Part shown: positions 1 to 11,283 of the stretch, one piece after another
How the letters are laid out: each line of letters starts with the position of its first letter
How positions within the stretch are numbered: position 1 is the stretch's first letter
From: Streptomyces luteogriseus
GTDB lineage: Bacteria > Actinomycetota > Actinomycetes > Streptomycetales > Streptomycetaceae
NCBI RefSeq assembly: GCF_014205055.1
Contig: NZ_JACHMS010000001.1
Span: 5,146,001 to 5,210,000, forward strand
Reading direction: 5' to 3'
DNA length: 64,000 nucleotides
Made by a program: the position numbers and the translations under genes
Notes under the pieces: generated by a model
Databases searched by the model: none
Told to the model about the DNA's origin: nothing
Seen by the model: only the letters and a program-made list of their open reading frames with translations

Positions 1-3441
<3,441 letters not shown>

Positions 3442-3446
3442 TGCGT

Positions 3447-3479
3447 CGGGGCCGGGGCGTCGCCGACGCCCCGGCCCCG
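3447..3479. terminator. Bidirectional hairpin terminator between mfd and merR
   Basis: Two perfectly complementary 16-base arms (3447-3462 and 3464-3479) separated by one base form a very GC-rich stem between convergent genes. There is no T-run, as is common in Streptomyces. Confidence 0.75.
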
Positions 3480-3490
3480 CTGAGGGCCGG

Positions 3491-3934
3491 TCAGCCCGCC
3501 GGCCGTCCCTGAGCGCCGGTGGCCCGGTGCCGGGTCACCGGCGGGGCGGGTGCGCTGCCGCCGGCCTGACGCAGTGCCGTGGCGAGCCGGTCGCGGACGG
3601 CGACCTGCGCGGCGATACGGGCCTCCAGCACCGCCAGACGATCCGCGGCCACCCGCAGCCCCTTCTCGGAGGCGGGCCCGGCCGCGACGTCACCGTCCAG
3701 GCACGGCAGGAACACCCGTGCGTCGTCGAGCGTCAGCCCCACGTCGAGCAGCTGCCGGATGTTGCGGACGCGCACGGCCGTACCGGCGTCGTACAGGCGA
3801 TAGCCGTTCGCGGCCCGCTCGGAGGAGATGAGGCCCGCCTGCTCGTAGTGGCGCAGGGCGCGCGCCGACGTGCCGGTCGCGTCGGCGAGTTCACCGATCC
3901 GCATGCGAGGTGCCGCCATGTGCGCCAGTGTCAT
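3491..3934 (-). CDS. MerR family transcriptional regulator
   Basis: This 147-residue protein begins with a MerR winged-helix domain (MRIGELADATGTSARALRHY, then GLISSERAANGYRLY) and continues into a dimerisation coiled coil rich in Arg and Ala. Its start ATG overlaps the TGA of the upstream SDR gene (ATGA, 3931-3934), so the two are translationally coupled. A nearer ATG at 3904 would also keep the HTH. There is no metal-binding cysteine pattern at the C-terminus, so a small organic ligand or redox-type signal is more likely than a metal. It probably acts on the dyad upstream of the SDR gene and so controls its own operon. Confidence 0.9.
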   Translation of the reverse strand: MTLAHMAAPRMRIGELADATGTSARALRHYEQAGLISSERAANGYRLYDAGTAVRVRNIRQLLDVGLTLDDARVFLPCLDGDVAAGPASEKGLRVAADRLAVLEARIAAQVAVRDRLATALRQAGGSAPAPPVTRHRATGAQGRPAG

Positions 3935-4716
3935 GTGACGACCGCGCCACCGTCCACCGGAAGGACCACGCCGGTGATGAACGAGGCCTGCGGCGACGCC
4001 AGTCGGGCGATCGCCCACGCCACCTCCTCGGGGCGGCCGATCCGGCCGAGCGGCGTGTGGTCGAGCTGCCAGGCGCGGATCGCGGCCCGCTGCTCGGGGG
4101 TGTGACCGGCGTGGTCGCCGATGGGTGTGTCGATCGCGCCCGGCGCGACGGCGGCGACCCGGATCCCGAGCGGCGCGAGCTCCACCGCCCAACTGCGGGT
4201 GAGCACCTCCAGGGCCGCCTTCCCGGCCGCGTAGAGGGAGTTGCCGGGCCAGCCGCGCTGCCCCACCGACGTCGTCACGTTCACGATGACACCGCGGCTG
4301 TCCTCCAGCGCCGGGAGTGCCGCCTGGGTGAGCAGGACGGGGGCGAGGAGGTTCGTCGCGAGCAGGGGCTCGGCGGTGGCACGCGTGTAGGTGCGCAGCG
4401 AGCGGGCGTCGACGACGCCGGCGTTGTTCACCAGGACGTCGAGACGGCCGTGCCGGCTGAGTGCGGTACGGACGAGGGTCGCGGGGCCGTCGGCGGCCGT
4501 GATGTCGGCGACGAGCGGGCTGATGCGGGACGGGTCGTGTCCGGCGGTCTCGACGAGGGGTGCCTCGCGTCGGCCCACCGCCACGACGTGTGCGCCCTCG
4601 TCGGCGAAGGCGTGCGCGGTGGCACGGCCTATGCCGCTGCCGGCGCCGGTGACGAGCACGGTTCGCGGGGCCGCCCGCGCGTTCTGCCGCCTGGTCCTCG
4701 GATTCGGGGTTGCCAT
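3931..4716 (-). CDS. SDR family oxidoreductase
   Basis: A classical short-chain dehydrogenase/reductase of 261 residues. It has the NAD(P)-binding TGAGSGIG motif near residue 25, NNAG in the middle, the YAAGK catalytic Tyr-Lys pair, and the typical C-terminal PVDGG. The substrate cannot be read from the sequence. The start is the ATG at 4716, just downstream of a MerR-type promoter dyad; the frame extends further upstream but that part crosses the dyad and looks non-coding. It is the first gene of a two-gene operon with the MerR regulator, a common arrangement in which an inducer-responsive MerR controls a detoxifying reductase. Confidence 0.92.
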   Translation of the reverse strand: MATPNPRTRRQNARAAPRTVLVTGAGSGIGRATAHAFADEGAHVVAVGRREAPLVETAGHDPSRISPLVADITAADGPATLVRTALSRHGRLDVLVNNAGVVDARSLRTYTRATAEPLLATNLLAPVLLTQAALPALEDSRGVIVNVTTSVGQRGWPGNSLYAAGKAALEVLTRSWAVELAPLGIRVAAVAPGAIDTPIGDHAGHTPEQRAAIRAWQLDHTPLGRIGRPEEVAWAIARLASPQASFITGVVLPVDGGAVVT

Positions 4717-4730
4717 GCGGTGATCGTCCG

Positions 4731-4752
4731 ACCCTGACACCAGTGTCAAGGT
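4731..4752 (-). promoter_or_regulatory. MerR-type operator/promoter of the SDR-merR operon
   Basis: The dyad TGACAC-CAG-TGTCA sits inside an elongated spacer after a TTGACC -35-like box on the minus strand, 15-40 bases before the SDR start. This is the layout MerR regulators use to untwist promoters. Confidence 0.65.
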
Positions 4753-4879
4753 CAAGCGGGCTCGGCACCCGGGCTGCCGCCAACCAGGAAACACACCTGG
4801 ACCGCCCGCGGCAGACGCGTGTGAAGCCGCCCGCAGAAGACATCCGTGGGTCTCCGCGGACGGCCTCGGAGTCGGAGGC

Positions 4880-5065
4880 CTACTGCTGTTCGGGTCGTTC
4901 CCGGTCGCGGTCCATGCCCAGCGAGCCCTCGACGCGCTGCTGGCCGGAGTCGACCTGGTCCTCGTACTTGCGGCCGGTCCTCTCGTTGATCCGCTCTTCC
5001 GCGGTGTCAGAGCCCTGCTTGCCCTTGTTCCGCGCCTGGCTCTTGAACTTGTCGAAGATGCCCAT
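4880..5065 (-). CDS. MT0933/Rv0909-like small antitoxin-family protein
   Basis: A 61-residue, highly charged protein starting MGIFDKFKSQARNKGK and ending in a run of Asp, Arg and Glu. The N-terminus and the INERTGRKYEDQVDSGQQRVEG segment match the MT0933-like family (PF14013 as I recall), annotated as antitoxins after one mycobacterial pair. No toxin gene is adjacent, so the antitoxin label is only by family and the real role in Streptomyces is open. The start at 5065 follows a strong GGAGGGAGC ribosome site and matches the family's first residues. It is divergent from the HNH lipoprotein gene. Confidence 0.75.
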   Translation of the reverse strand: MGIFDKFKSQARNKGKQGSDTAEERINERTGRKYEDQVDSGQQRVEGSLGMDRDRERPEQQ

Positions 5066-5227
5066 GCAAAGCTCCCTCCGGAGGTGACTCAACATCGACG
5101 ATACGCGCGAGATGCGAAGAATGCGCATTGAGGCCCGATGTGGTCTGAACCTCTTCCTCGCTACCGTGGGACCGGGCGCGGGCCGCCCGTGCCGGAGCGG
5201 AACGGACAGACAGAGGAGGGGCGCAGA

Positions 5228-6004
5228 GTGACGCGTCTGAGGGGCGGGGCGGCACTGTGTGTCGCGATGGTGTTCACCGGTTCGGCACTGGCCGGCTGCG
5301 AGGGTCTGGCCCCGCCCGCGGACGGCGGTGGCTCCTCCGCTTCCGGCGCCCCGGCGGCCGGCGACGGACGCGCGGCGAACCCGCTGGACAACCCGGACGG
5401 CACCAAACCGGGACTGGCGGCGATCACCTCCGGCGCGGACAAGGAGCGGGCACGCGCCCTGATCGAGAAGGTGGCGACGAAGGGCCGTGGCCCCAGGACG
5501 GGCTACGAAAGGGACAAGTTCGGCTACGCCTGGATGGATTCGGCACCACGAGACGTCCCCTTCTCGCACAACGGCTGCGACTCGCGGAACGACCTCCTGA
5601 AGCGAGACGGGGAGGACCTGCGCTTCCGTGCGGGGTCGGACTGCGTGGTCGCCTCGCTGACGCTGCACGACCCGTACACCGGGAGGGTCATCGAGTGGAC
5701 CAAGTCCCATGCGATCAAGGTCCAGATAGACCACGTCATGCCGTTGTCGTACGACTGGCAGATGGGTGCCTCGCGCTGGACGAAGGACAAGCGGGAATCC
5801 ATCGCCAACGACCCGCTCAACCTCGTCCCGGTGGACGGGCCGACGAACGGCTCGAAGGGGGACTCCGGCCCGGCGTCCTGGCTGCCCCCGAACAAGCGGA
5901 TCCGCTGCGCCTACTCGGTGCGTTTCGCCCAGGTGTCGCTGAAGTACGAACTCCCGGTGACCGCGGCCGACAAGGAGATGATGCTGAAGCAGTGCGGCGG
6001 GTAG
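5228..6004 (+). CDS. Secreted HNH-nuclease-like lipoprotein (DUF1524 type)
   Basis: A 258-residue exported protein. A signal peptide ends in the lipobox SALAGC, with Cys24 as the predicted lipidated residue, followed by a Gly/Ser/Pro linker. The C-terminal half carries an HNH/DUF1524-like nuclease core: IDHVMPL with His169, then NDPLNLVPVDGPTN and SKGDSGPASW, the usual beta-beta-metal residues. It should hydrolyse nucleic acid outside the membrane, for nutrient scavenging or competition. I chose the GTG at 5228 because GAGGAGGGG lies just upstream and the signal peptide begins there; a longer ATG form from 5138 would bury the signal sequence. Confidence 0.85.
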   Translation: MTRLRGGAALCVAMVFTGSALAGCEGLAPPADGGGSSASGAPAAGDGRAANPLDNPDGTKPGLAAITSGADKERARALIEKVATKGRGPRTGYERDKFGYAWMDSAPRDVPFSHNGCDSRNDLLKRDGEDLRFRAGSDCVVASLTLHDPYTGRVIEWTKSHAIKVQIDHVMPLSYDWQMGASRWTKDKRESIANDPLNLVPVDGPTNGSKGDSGPASWLPPNKRIRCAYSVRFAQVSLKYELPVTAADKEMMLKQCGG

Positions 6005-6132
6005 CGCCCCTGCCCGGCGGGCAGTTGACGCCGATCGCCGCACAGCGAGCCGGGTCTTCCCAGGCGGCGGACCGGGGAGCCCGCTCGGATATTCGGTCCC
6101 GTGTGTCCGCCGCCCGGGCCTACCGTGATCAC

Positions 6133-6876
6133 ATGCAGCCGAAGATATCGAGCCTCGCCGACCGCCCGGACATGCTGGAGCGGGTCGTCGGGATGGCGGA
6201 CAGCTGGCCGGAGTTCGTGATCCAGGACCTCGTGGGCGCCGCCCACTTCCCGCGGATCGCCGCCGAACTGCCGGAGTACGTCCTGTTCGCCGAGGACGAG
6301 CGGGGCGAGGTCGTGGCGAACGCCTACAGCGTGCCGTTCGCCCTCGAAGCCGAACACCGCGGCCGGCTGCCGGCCAACGGCTGGGACAAGGTGCTGGTGT
6401 GGGCCTTCTCCGATCTGCGGCGCGGAGTCCGGCCCGACACCGTCAGCGCGATCTCGGTCTCCATCGCCCCGCGGGCACAGGGACGCGGCCTGTCCGGGGT
6501 GATGCTCTCGGCCATGCGGGACAACGCCCGGGCCCGCGGCTTCCGCGAGGTCGTCGCCCCGGTCCGCCCCAACGCCAAGCACCTGGAACCGCACACGCCG
6601 ATGGAGGAGTACGCCCGCCGCGTCCGCCCCGACGGCCTGCCCCAGGACCCGTGGCTGCGCGTCCACGCCCGGGCCGGAGCCGGCATCGACTCGGTGGCCC
6701 CGGCGTCCATGACGGTGGCCGCCCCGCTCTCCGACTGGCGCCGCTGGACGGGCCTGCCCTTCGACACCGACGGCGACATCGAGGTGCCGGGCGCTCTGGT
6801 GCCGGTGCGCTGCGAGGTGGAGCGCGGGTACGCGGTGTACGTCGAGCCCAACGTGTGGATGCGGCACCCCCTGTAG
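6133..6876 (+). CDS. GNAT-type N-acetyltransferase
   Basis: A 247-residue protein with a GNAT core. Residues about 105-140 contain a beta-strand (SAISVSIAPRAQ), the acetyl-CoA pyrophosphate loop QGRGLSG, and the helix LSAMRDNARARGFREVVAP. The C-terminal third is specific to this subfamily and ends VYVEPNVWMRHPL. The substrate is unknown. The ATG at 6133 follows a -10-like TACCGT by only a few bases, so the mRNA may be leaderless; the longer frame upstream overlaps the nuclease gene in another phase and is not coding. It stands alone between two unrelated units. Confidence 0.8.
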   Translation: MQPKISSLADRPDMLERVVGMADSWPEFVIQDLVGAAHFPRIAAELPEYVLFAEDERGEVVANAYSVPFALEAEHRGRLPANGWDKVLVWAFSDLRRGVRPDTVSAISVSIAPRAQGRGLSGVMLSAMRDNARARGFREVVAPVRPNAKHLEPHTPMEEYARRVRPDGLPQDPWLRVHARAGAGIDSVAPASMTVAAPLSDWRRWTGLPFDTDGDIEVPGALVPVRCEVERGYAVYVEPNVWMRHPL

Positions 6877-7000
6877 GCGGCTCCCTGTAGGCGGCACCCG
6901 CCTGTCGCGGCGCCCCTGTGGAACGTGACGGGCGGTACGGCCTACGACGGGACGGGGGCGGGCTCTTCACACGAAGTGATCAGCATGACAACGGTTCGGT

Positions 7001-7036
7001 ACAACCCGTGACCGGTTGTCCGTGTCGGGCTATACG
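7001..7036 (+). promoter_or_regulatory. Promoter with overlapping dyad ahead of the membrane protein-kinase pair
   Basis: GTGACC (7008-7013), a 17-base spacer and TATACG (7031-7036) make a good vegetative promoter. The dyad ACAACC-N7-GGTTGT (7001-7019) overlaps the -35 box, and an outer GACAAC/GTTGTC pair lies at 6987-7020, so a repressor may bind here. Confidence 0.5.
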
Positions 7037-7108
7037 CTCGGATTCCCCAACAGGGTCTCCGTCACTCGCACGTCCGTCCCCATCGGCCACACCGGTCCAG
7101 GAGCAGTC

Positions 7109-7738
7109 ATGTACGGCCACGGCGCGGCGCCGCCTCCCCGCAGCGCGGCAACGGTCATCTCCCTGCGTGTGCTGTTCGCCGCAGCCGGCTTCCTCACGTG
7201 CGGCGTGCTGGCCTGCGTACCACTGTTCCGGGTGGCCGTCCTGCGCGGGCGGGCCCTCGACTGGGTGCTGGCCTGGGTGAGTCTCCCGCTGTCCATCTCG
7301 TGCTTCGTCGTGATCGGCACACTGTCCGAGGACGACTACCGGACCGACATCGCGCTGGCCGTGATCCTGCTGCTCGGAGCGGCCGCCGCCGTCCACTTCC
7401 TCGTCGTGGACATCGGACACCACGGCGAGCGGCGGAGGTTCGCCGGTTACGCCTCACCCCACGCACCGACCGTCGCACAGAGCCCGTACGGCTATCCGCA
7501 CCAGGCGCCGCCCTACGCCCCGACGTCCATGCCCGTCCCGCAGCCCCCGGGACCCCACACCCCCGCCCCGCACCACACGCCCCCGGTCGCGGGCCCGATC
7601 CAGCCGCCCCCCTCGCCCCAGCGCCCCGCCCCGGCCCGCATCGACCAGGTCCGCGCCGAACTCGACGAGCTCAGCGACTACCTGCGTCGGCACGAGGGCG
7701 AAGGCCACCGGGACGGCAACCACGAGGGCGGACGGTGA
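7109..7738 (+). CDS. Membrane protein with Pro/Tyr-rich cytoplasmic tail
   Basis: A 209-residue protein of unknown function. Three hydrophobic segments (about residues 20-40, 53-73 and 85-103) are followed by a long Pro-, His- and Tyr-rich region and an acidic helix (RIDQVRAELDELSDYLRRHE). The start ATG at 7109 follows an AGGAG-like site. Its TGA overlaps the GTG start of the Ser/Thr kinase gene, so the two are coupled. The tail could be an interaction surface or a phosphorylation target for that kinase; this is inferred from context only. Confidence 0.8.
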   Translation: MYGHGAAPPPRSAATVISLRVLFAAAGFLTCGVLACVPLFRVAVLRGRALDWVLAWVSLPLSISCFVVIGTLSEDDYRTDIALAVILLLGAAAAVHFLVVDIGHHGERRRFAGYASPHAPTVAQSPYGYPHQAPPYAPTSMPVPQPPGPHTPAPHHTPPVAGPIQPPPSPQRPAPARIDQVRAELDELSDYLRRHEGEGHRDGNHEGGR

Positions 7739-9273
7739 CCGCGGCGGCGGGACGCGTCGTCGCCGGCCGCTACGAACTGTCCGCCGTCCTCGGGCAGGGC
7801 GGCATGGGCCAGGTCTGGACGGCGTACGACCAGCGGCTCGACCGGCGCGTGGCGGTGAAGCTGCTGCGCCCCGACAAGGTGGCGGGCCAGGACGCGGAGG
7901 AACTGCGGCGCCGTTTCGTGCGCGAGTGCCGGGTGACCGCACAGGTCGACCACCCCGGCCTGGTCACCGTGCACGACGCGGGCAGTGAGGGCGAGGAGCT
8001 GTTCCTCGTCATGCAGTACATCGACGGGGCCGACCTCGCCGGCCACCTCGCCGAGCGCACCCCGTACCCCTGGCAGTGGGCGGTCGCGGTCGCCGCGCAG
8101 CTGTGCGCCGTGCTGAGCGCCGTCCACGCGGTGCCGATCGTCCACCGCGACCTCAAGCCGCGGAACGTCATGGTGAAGCAGGACGGCACGGTCACCGTCC
8201 TCGACCTCGGCGTCGCCTCCGTCATGGACGCGGACACCACCCGCCTCACCCATACCGGCACGCCCATCGGCTCGCCCGCCTACATGGCCCCGGAGCAGGC
8301 GATGGGCGGCGCCGTCGGCCCCTACACCGACCTGTACGCGCTCGGTGTCGTCCTGCACGAACTGCTCAGCGGCGACGTGCCCTTCTCCGGCTCCACGGCC
8401 CTCGGCGTCCTGCACCGGCACCTGTACGAGCCCCCGCTGCCCGTACGCCGCACCCGGCCCGAAGTCCCCGAGGCCCTGGAGGCCCTCGTCCTGCGCCTCC
8501 TGGCCAAGGACCCGCAGCACCGGCCCGCCTCCGCACAGGAGGTCTACGAGCACCTGGAGCTGCTCCTGCCCGCGCGCGGGACACCCACCGGAGCGGCCCT
8601 CGATCCCACCCGCCCCTTCCTGCGCCCGCACGCCCCCTGGCCCGACCGTGCGCGCACCCCCGCGCCCCAGCCCACGCCCGCCACCCCCGTCACCGACACA
8701 CCGGGGCAGACGGGCATCGCCCGCGCCGTCGACGAGGTCAAACGGCTCCTCGGCGAGGGCCGCGTCACCCAGGCCGTCGACATCCTCGGGGCGATCCTGC
8801 CCGCCGCCGCGGAACAGCACGGCACGCACTCCCCGGTCGTGCGCACCCTGCGCAAGCAGCACGCGGCGACGCTCCTGGACGACGGCCAGTACCGGCGCGC
8901 CCTGCCCGAGCTGCGCCGCCTCGCCGACGAACGCGCCGCCGAGGCCGGCCAGGCCGACCCGCAGGCCCTGCGCCACCGCTACGAAGCCGCCCAATGCCTC
9001 GAACAGCTGGGCGAACCCGTCGCGGCGCTCGCCGAGTACCGGGCGGTCCTGCCGTACTACGAGAACCAGTACGTCGCCGCCGGTGGACCCGAGCTCGCGC
9101 ACGACGTCCGCCGCCGGATCGGGCACCTCCAGCTCGCCCTCGGGGACCGCGGTGCCGCCCACGACACCCTCGCCCGGCTGCTGCACGACGTGGAGCGCAC
9201 CCATGGCCCCGGGCACCCGCTCGGTGCGGAGATCCGCAGGACACTGCAGTGGCTGAGTCAGGTCCGCGGCTGA
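7735..9273 (+). CDS. Ser/Thr protein kinase with C-terminal TPR-like region
   Basis: A 512-residue PknB-type kinase. The glycine loop GQGGMG (20-25), the ATP lysine in VAVK (K42), the catalytic HRDLKPRN with Asp139, and the APE helix YMAPEQ are all present. The Mg-binding motif is DLG rather than DFG. After a Pro-rich linker (about 285-320) there is a helical region of about 190 residues with tetratricopeptide-like spacing instead of the usual membrane anchor and PASTA domains, so the kinase is probably cytosolic or held by a partner. The GTG start overlaps the TGA of the membrane protein gene, which is the obvious candidate partner. Confidence 0.92.
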   Translation: MTAAAGRVVAGRYELSAVLGQGGMGQVWTAYDQRLDRRVAVKLLRPDKVAGQDAEELRRRFVRECRVTAQVDHPGLVTVHDAGSEGEELFLVMQYIDGADLAGHLAERTPYPWQWAVAVAAQLCAVLSAVHAVPIVHRDLKPRNVMVKQDGTVTVLDLGVASVMDADTTRLTHTGTPIGSPAYMAPEQAMGGAVGPYTDLYALGVVLHELLSGDVPFSGSTALGVLHRHLYEPPLPVRRTRPEVPEALEALVLRLLAKDPQHRPASAQEVYEHLELLLPARGTPTGAALDPTRPFLRPHAPWPDRARTPAPQPTPATPVTDTPGQTGIARAVDEVKRLLGEGRVTQAVDILGAILPAAAEQHGTHSPVVRTLRKQHAATLLDDGQYRRALPELRRLADERAAEAGQADPQALRHRYEAAQCLEQLGEPVAALAEYRAVLPYYENQYVAAGGPELAHDVRRRIGHLQLALGDRGAAHDTLARLLHDVERTHGPGHPLGAEIRRTLQWLSQVRG

Positions 9274-9415
9274 CGACCGCCCGGGGCGAGGCGCGGCGGT
9301 GCCGGAAGTCCCGGTGAATCGTTGGTCGAATGGGTTGGCCAGAGCTTGCCCGATGCCTACCATCGATCATCGCAAGACCTTGTGCACCGTCGCACAATCT
9401 CCTCGGGAGGTTCCC

Positions 9416-10063
9416 TTGCACCGCCGCCGTCGCACCGCGCTCGTCCTCACCGCAGCGATCGCCGCCGCGGCGCCCCTTCTCACGGCCTGCGGCAACGACG
9501 CGCATCCCGGCGCGGCAGCCGTGGTGGGAGGCCAGCGGATCACCGTCTCCCAGCTGGACGAGAGGGTCGGCGAGGTTCGCGCGGCCCAGCGGGCGGCCGT
9601 GGCGGACGAGGCGCAGTACCAGCAGGCCATCGCCAGGACCGGCACCCTCACCCGCGACACCCTGCACACCATGGTCCTGGACCGGGTGCTGCACCGCGCC
9701 GCCGAGAACGCCGGAGTGTCCGTCTCCCGCAAGGAGATCCAGGCGATGCGGTCCGGCCTGGAACAGCAGGCCGGCGGCGCGAAGGCGCTGGAGACGACCT
9801 GGCTCCAGCAGTACGGCATCCCGCCGCAGCGCCTCGACGAGAACCTCCGGCTCCAGCTGGAGGCCCAGAAGCTCGCCGAGAAGCTCGGCACGAACACCGA
9901 CCGTCCCGAGTTCTGGAAGGCCCTCTCCGACGCCTCCAAGGACCTGAACGTCGACCTCAACCCGCGCTACGGCACCTGGGACGTCCAGAAGAGCAGCCGC
10001 GCCGACGCCAAGACGCCGTGGGTGCGGGACGTCACGGCGGCACAGACGCAGCAGGGCATGTAG
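9416..10063 (+). CDS. SurA N-terminal-domain lipoprotein
   Basis: A 215-residue exported lipoprotein: Arg-rich N-terminus, hydrophobic stretch and lipobox LLTAC with Cys25. A SurA-like N-terminal chaperone domain follows (helices around VVGGQRITVSQLDERV and VLDRVLHRAAENAGVSVS). No peptidyl-prolyl isomerase domain is present, so it may act as a folding chaperone at the membrane surface. The TTG at 9416 is preferred because GGGAGG lies five bases upstream and the signal peptide starts there. The gene is followed by an array of DnaA-box-like repeats and then mazG on the same strand. Confidence 0.85.
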   Translation: MHRRRRTALVLTAAIAAAAPLLTACGNDAHPGAAAVVGGQRITVSQLDERVGEVRAAQRAAVADEAQYQQAIARTGTLTRDTLHTMVLDRVLHRAAENAGVSVSRKEIQAMRSGLEQQAGGAKALETTWLQQYGIPPQRLDENLRLQLEAQKLAEKLGTNTDRPEFWKALSDASKDLNVDLNPRYGTWDVQKSSRADAKTPWVRDVTAAQTQQGM

Positions 10064-10082
10064 GACGCCCGGCCGCCGGGCT

Positions 10083-10168
10083 CTGTGGACAACCTGACCT
10101 CCTGAGCCTGTGGACAACCCGGGCTCAGAAGGCTGTGGACAACCCGGGCTCGGGACCCTGTGGACAAC
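10083..10168 (+). repeat. Four DnaA-box-like sites at exact 25-bp spacing
   Basis: CTGTGGACAAC occurs four times. The 9-bp cores TGTGGACAA lie at 10084-10092, 10109-10117, 10134-10142 and 10159-10167, each 25 bp after the last and all in one orientation. The reverse complement TTGTCCACA is the preferred Streptomyces DnaA box. The units between the cores differ, so the boxes are conserved beyond simple tandem duplication. The array fills the spacer before mazG. Confidence 0.85.
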
Positions 10169-10205
10169 TTCGGGCGCCGTCGGCGGCGTGGGATAGCTTC
10201 GAACC

Positions 10206-11225
10206 GTGAACGCCAACAGCCCCGAAGTCACCCCGGGCCCCGAGCGGACCGCCCCCGACGCGGCCGCCGCCCCCGGCCGCATCGTCCTGCTCACCACCAG
10301 CCACCGCGTCGCCCCCGGTCTGCTCTCCTGGCCCGCCTGGCAGGCCCTGCACGCGGCCGACCGGGTGCTGTGCGCGGACGGCACGCACCCGCAGCTGCCG
10401 TATCTGCGCGAGGCGGGGATCACCGTCGACGAGGCGTCCCCGACCGCGCAAGAGCTGGTCGACGCCTGCGCCGGCGGACACACGCTGGTCGTGGTCGCGA
10501 CCGGCGAGGGTGAACCGGTCCTGACGGACGGCCTGGCCCGCCTCGCCGGCACCGGCCGCATCGCCATGCCCGAGCTGGAGCTGCTGCCCGCCTCCTACGA
10601 CCTGCCGGGCGCCCGGCTCCTCGACCTCGTCCAGGTCATGGACCGTATCCGCGCCGAATGCCCCTGGTCCTCCCGGCAGACCCACGAGGGCCTGGCCAAG
10701 TACGGCATCGAGGAGGCGTACGAACTCGTCGAGGCGATCGAGGAGGGCGACCGCGACGAACTGCGCGAGGAGCTCGGCGACGTCCTCCTCCAGGTCGTCT
10801 TCCACGCCCGCATCGCGGAGGAGGGCCGCCCGGAGGACGGTGAGGAGCCCTTCTCCATCGACGACGTGGCCGGTGGCATCGTCGCCAAGCTGATCCACCG
10901 CCATCCGCATGTCTTCGGTGACGCGACCGCCACCACCCCCGAGGAGGTCAAGGAGCACTGGCTGCGCACCAAGGCGGTCGAGAAGCAGCGCACCTCGATC
11001 ACCGAGGGCATCCCCCTCGGCCAGCCCGGTCTGGCCCTCGCCGCCAAGCTGGCCTCCCGCGTCCGCACGGCGGGCCTGGAGATACCGCTCCCACCCGTCG
11101 AGGGCATCGGCTACGACCTCCTGGCCCTGGCCGTCCGCGCCGAGTCGGAGGGCGTCGACCCGGAAGCGGCCCTGAGAGCGGCGGCCCGCGCGTACCGGGA
11201 CACGATCAGGGACGCCGAGGGCTGA
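10206..11225 (+). CDS. mazG: Nucleoside triphosphate pyrophosphohydrolase MazG
   Basis: A 339-residue house-cleaning enzyme that hydrolyses (d)NTPs to monophosphates and pyrophosphate. The N-terminal 140 residues resemble the degenerate tetrapyrrole-methylase-like domain common in actinobacterial MazG. The MazG domain follows, with CPWSSRQTHEGL, the metal-binding EEAYELVEAIEE and ELGDVLLQVVFHARIAEE, and a second helical part around HPHVFGD and VKEHWLRTK. The GTG at 10206 lies 38 bases after the last DnaA-like box, so the repeat array occupies the likely promoter region. The gene is followed closely by a P450 gene on the same strand. Confidence 0.93.
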   Translation: MNANSPEVTPGPERTAPDAAAAPGRIVLLTTSHRVAPGLLSWPAWQALHAADRVLCADGTHPQLPYLREAGITVDEASPTAQELVDACAGGHTLVVVATGEGEPVLTDGLARLAGTGRIAMPELELLPASYDLPGARLLDLVQVMDRIRAECPWSSRQTHEGLAKYGIEEAYELVEAIEEGDRDELREELGDVLLQVVFHARIAEEGRPEDGEEPFSIDDVAGGIVAKLIHRHPHVFGDATATTPEEVKEHWLRTKAVEKQRTSITEGIPLGQPGLALAAKLASRVRTAGLEIPLPPVEGIGYDLLALAVRAESEGVDPEAALRAAARAYRDTIRDAEG

Positions 11226-11283
11226 GCGGGCCGGGGACGGAGCCCGGGGCTGCCGGTAGCCGGAGGACGGATACGGTCGAGGC

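Noticed and set aside
4880..5065. A toxin-antitoxin pair around the MT0933-like protein
   Set aside because: Neither neighbour resembles a toxin; the HNH protein is an exported lipoprotein on the other strand.
10083..10168. CRISPR-like appearance of the 25-bp repeats
   Set aside because: Repeats are only 11 bp, spacers are 14 bp and related to each other, and no cas gene is present.
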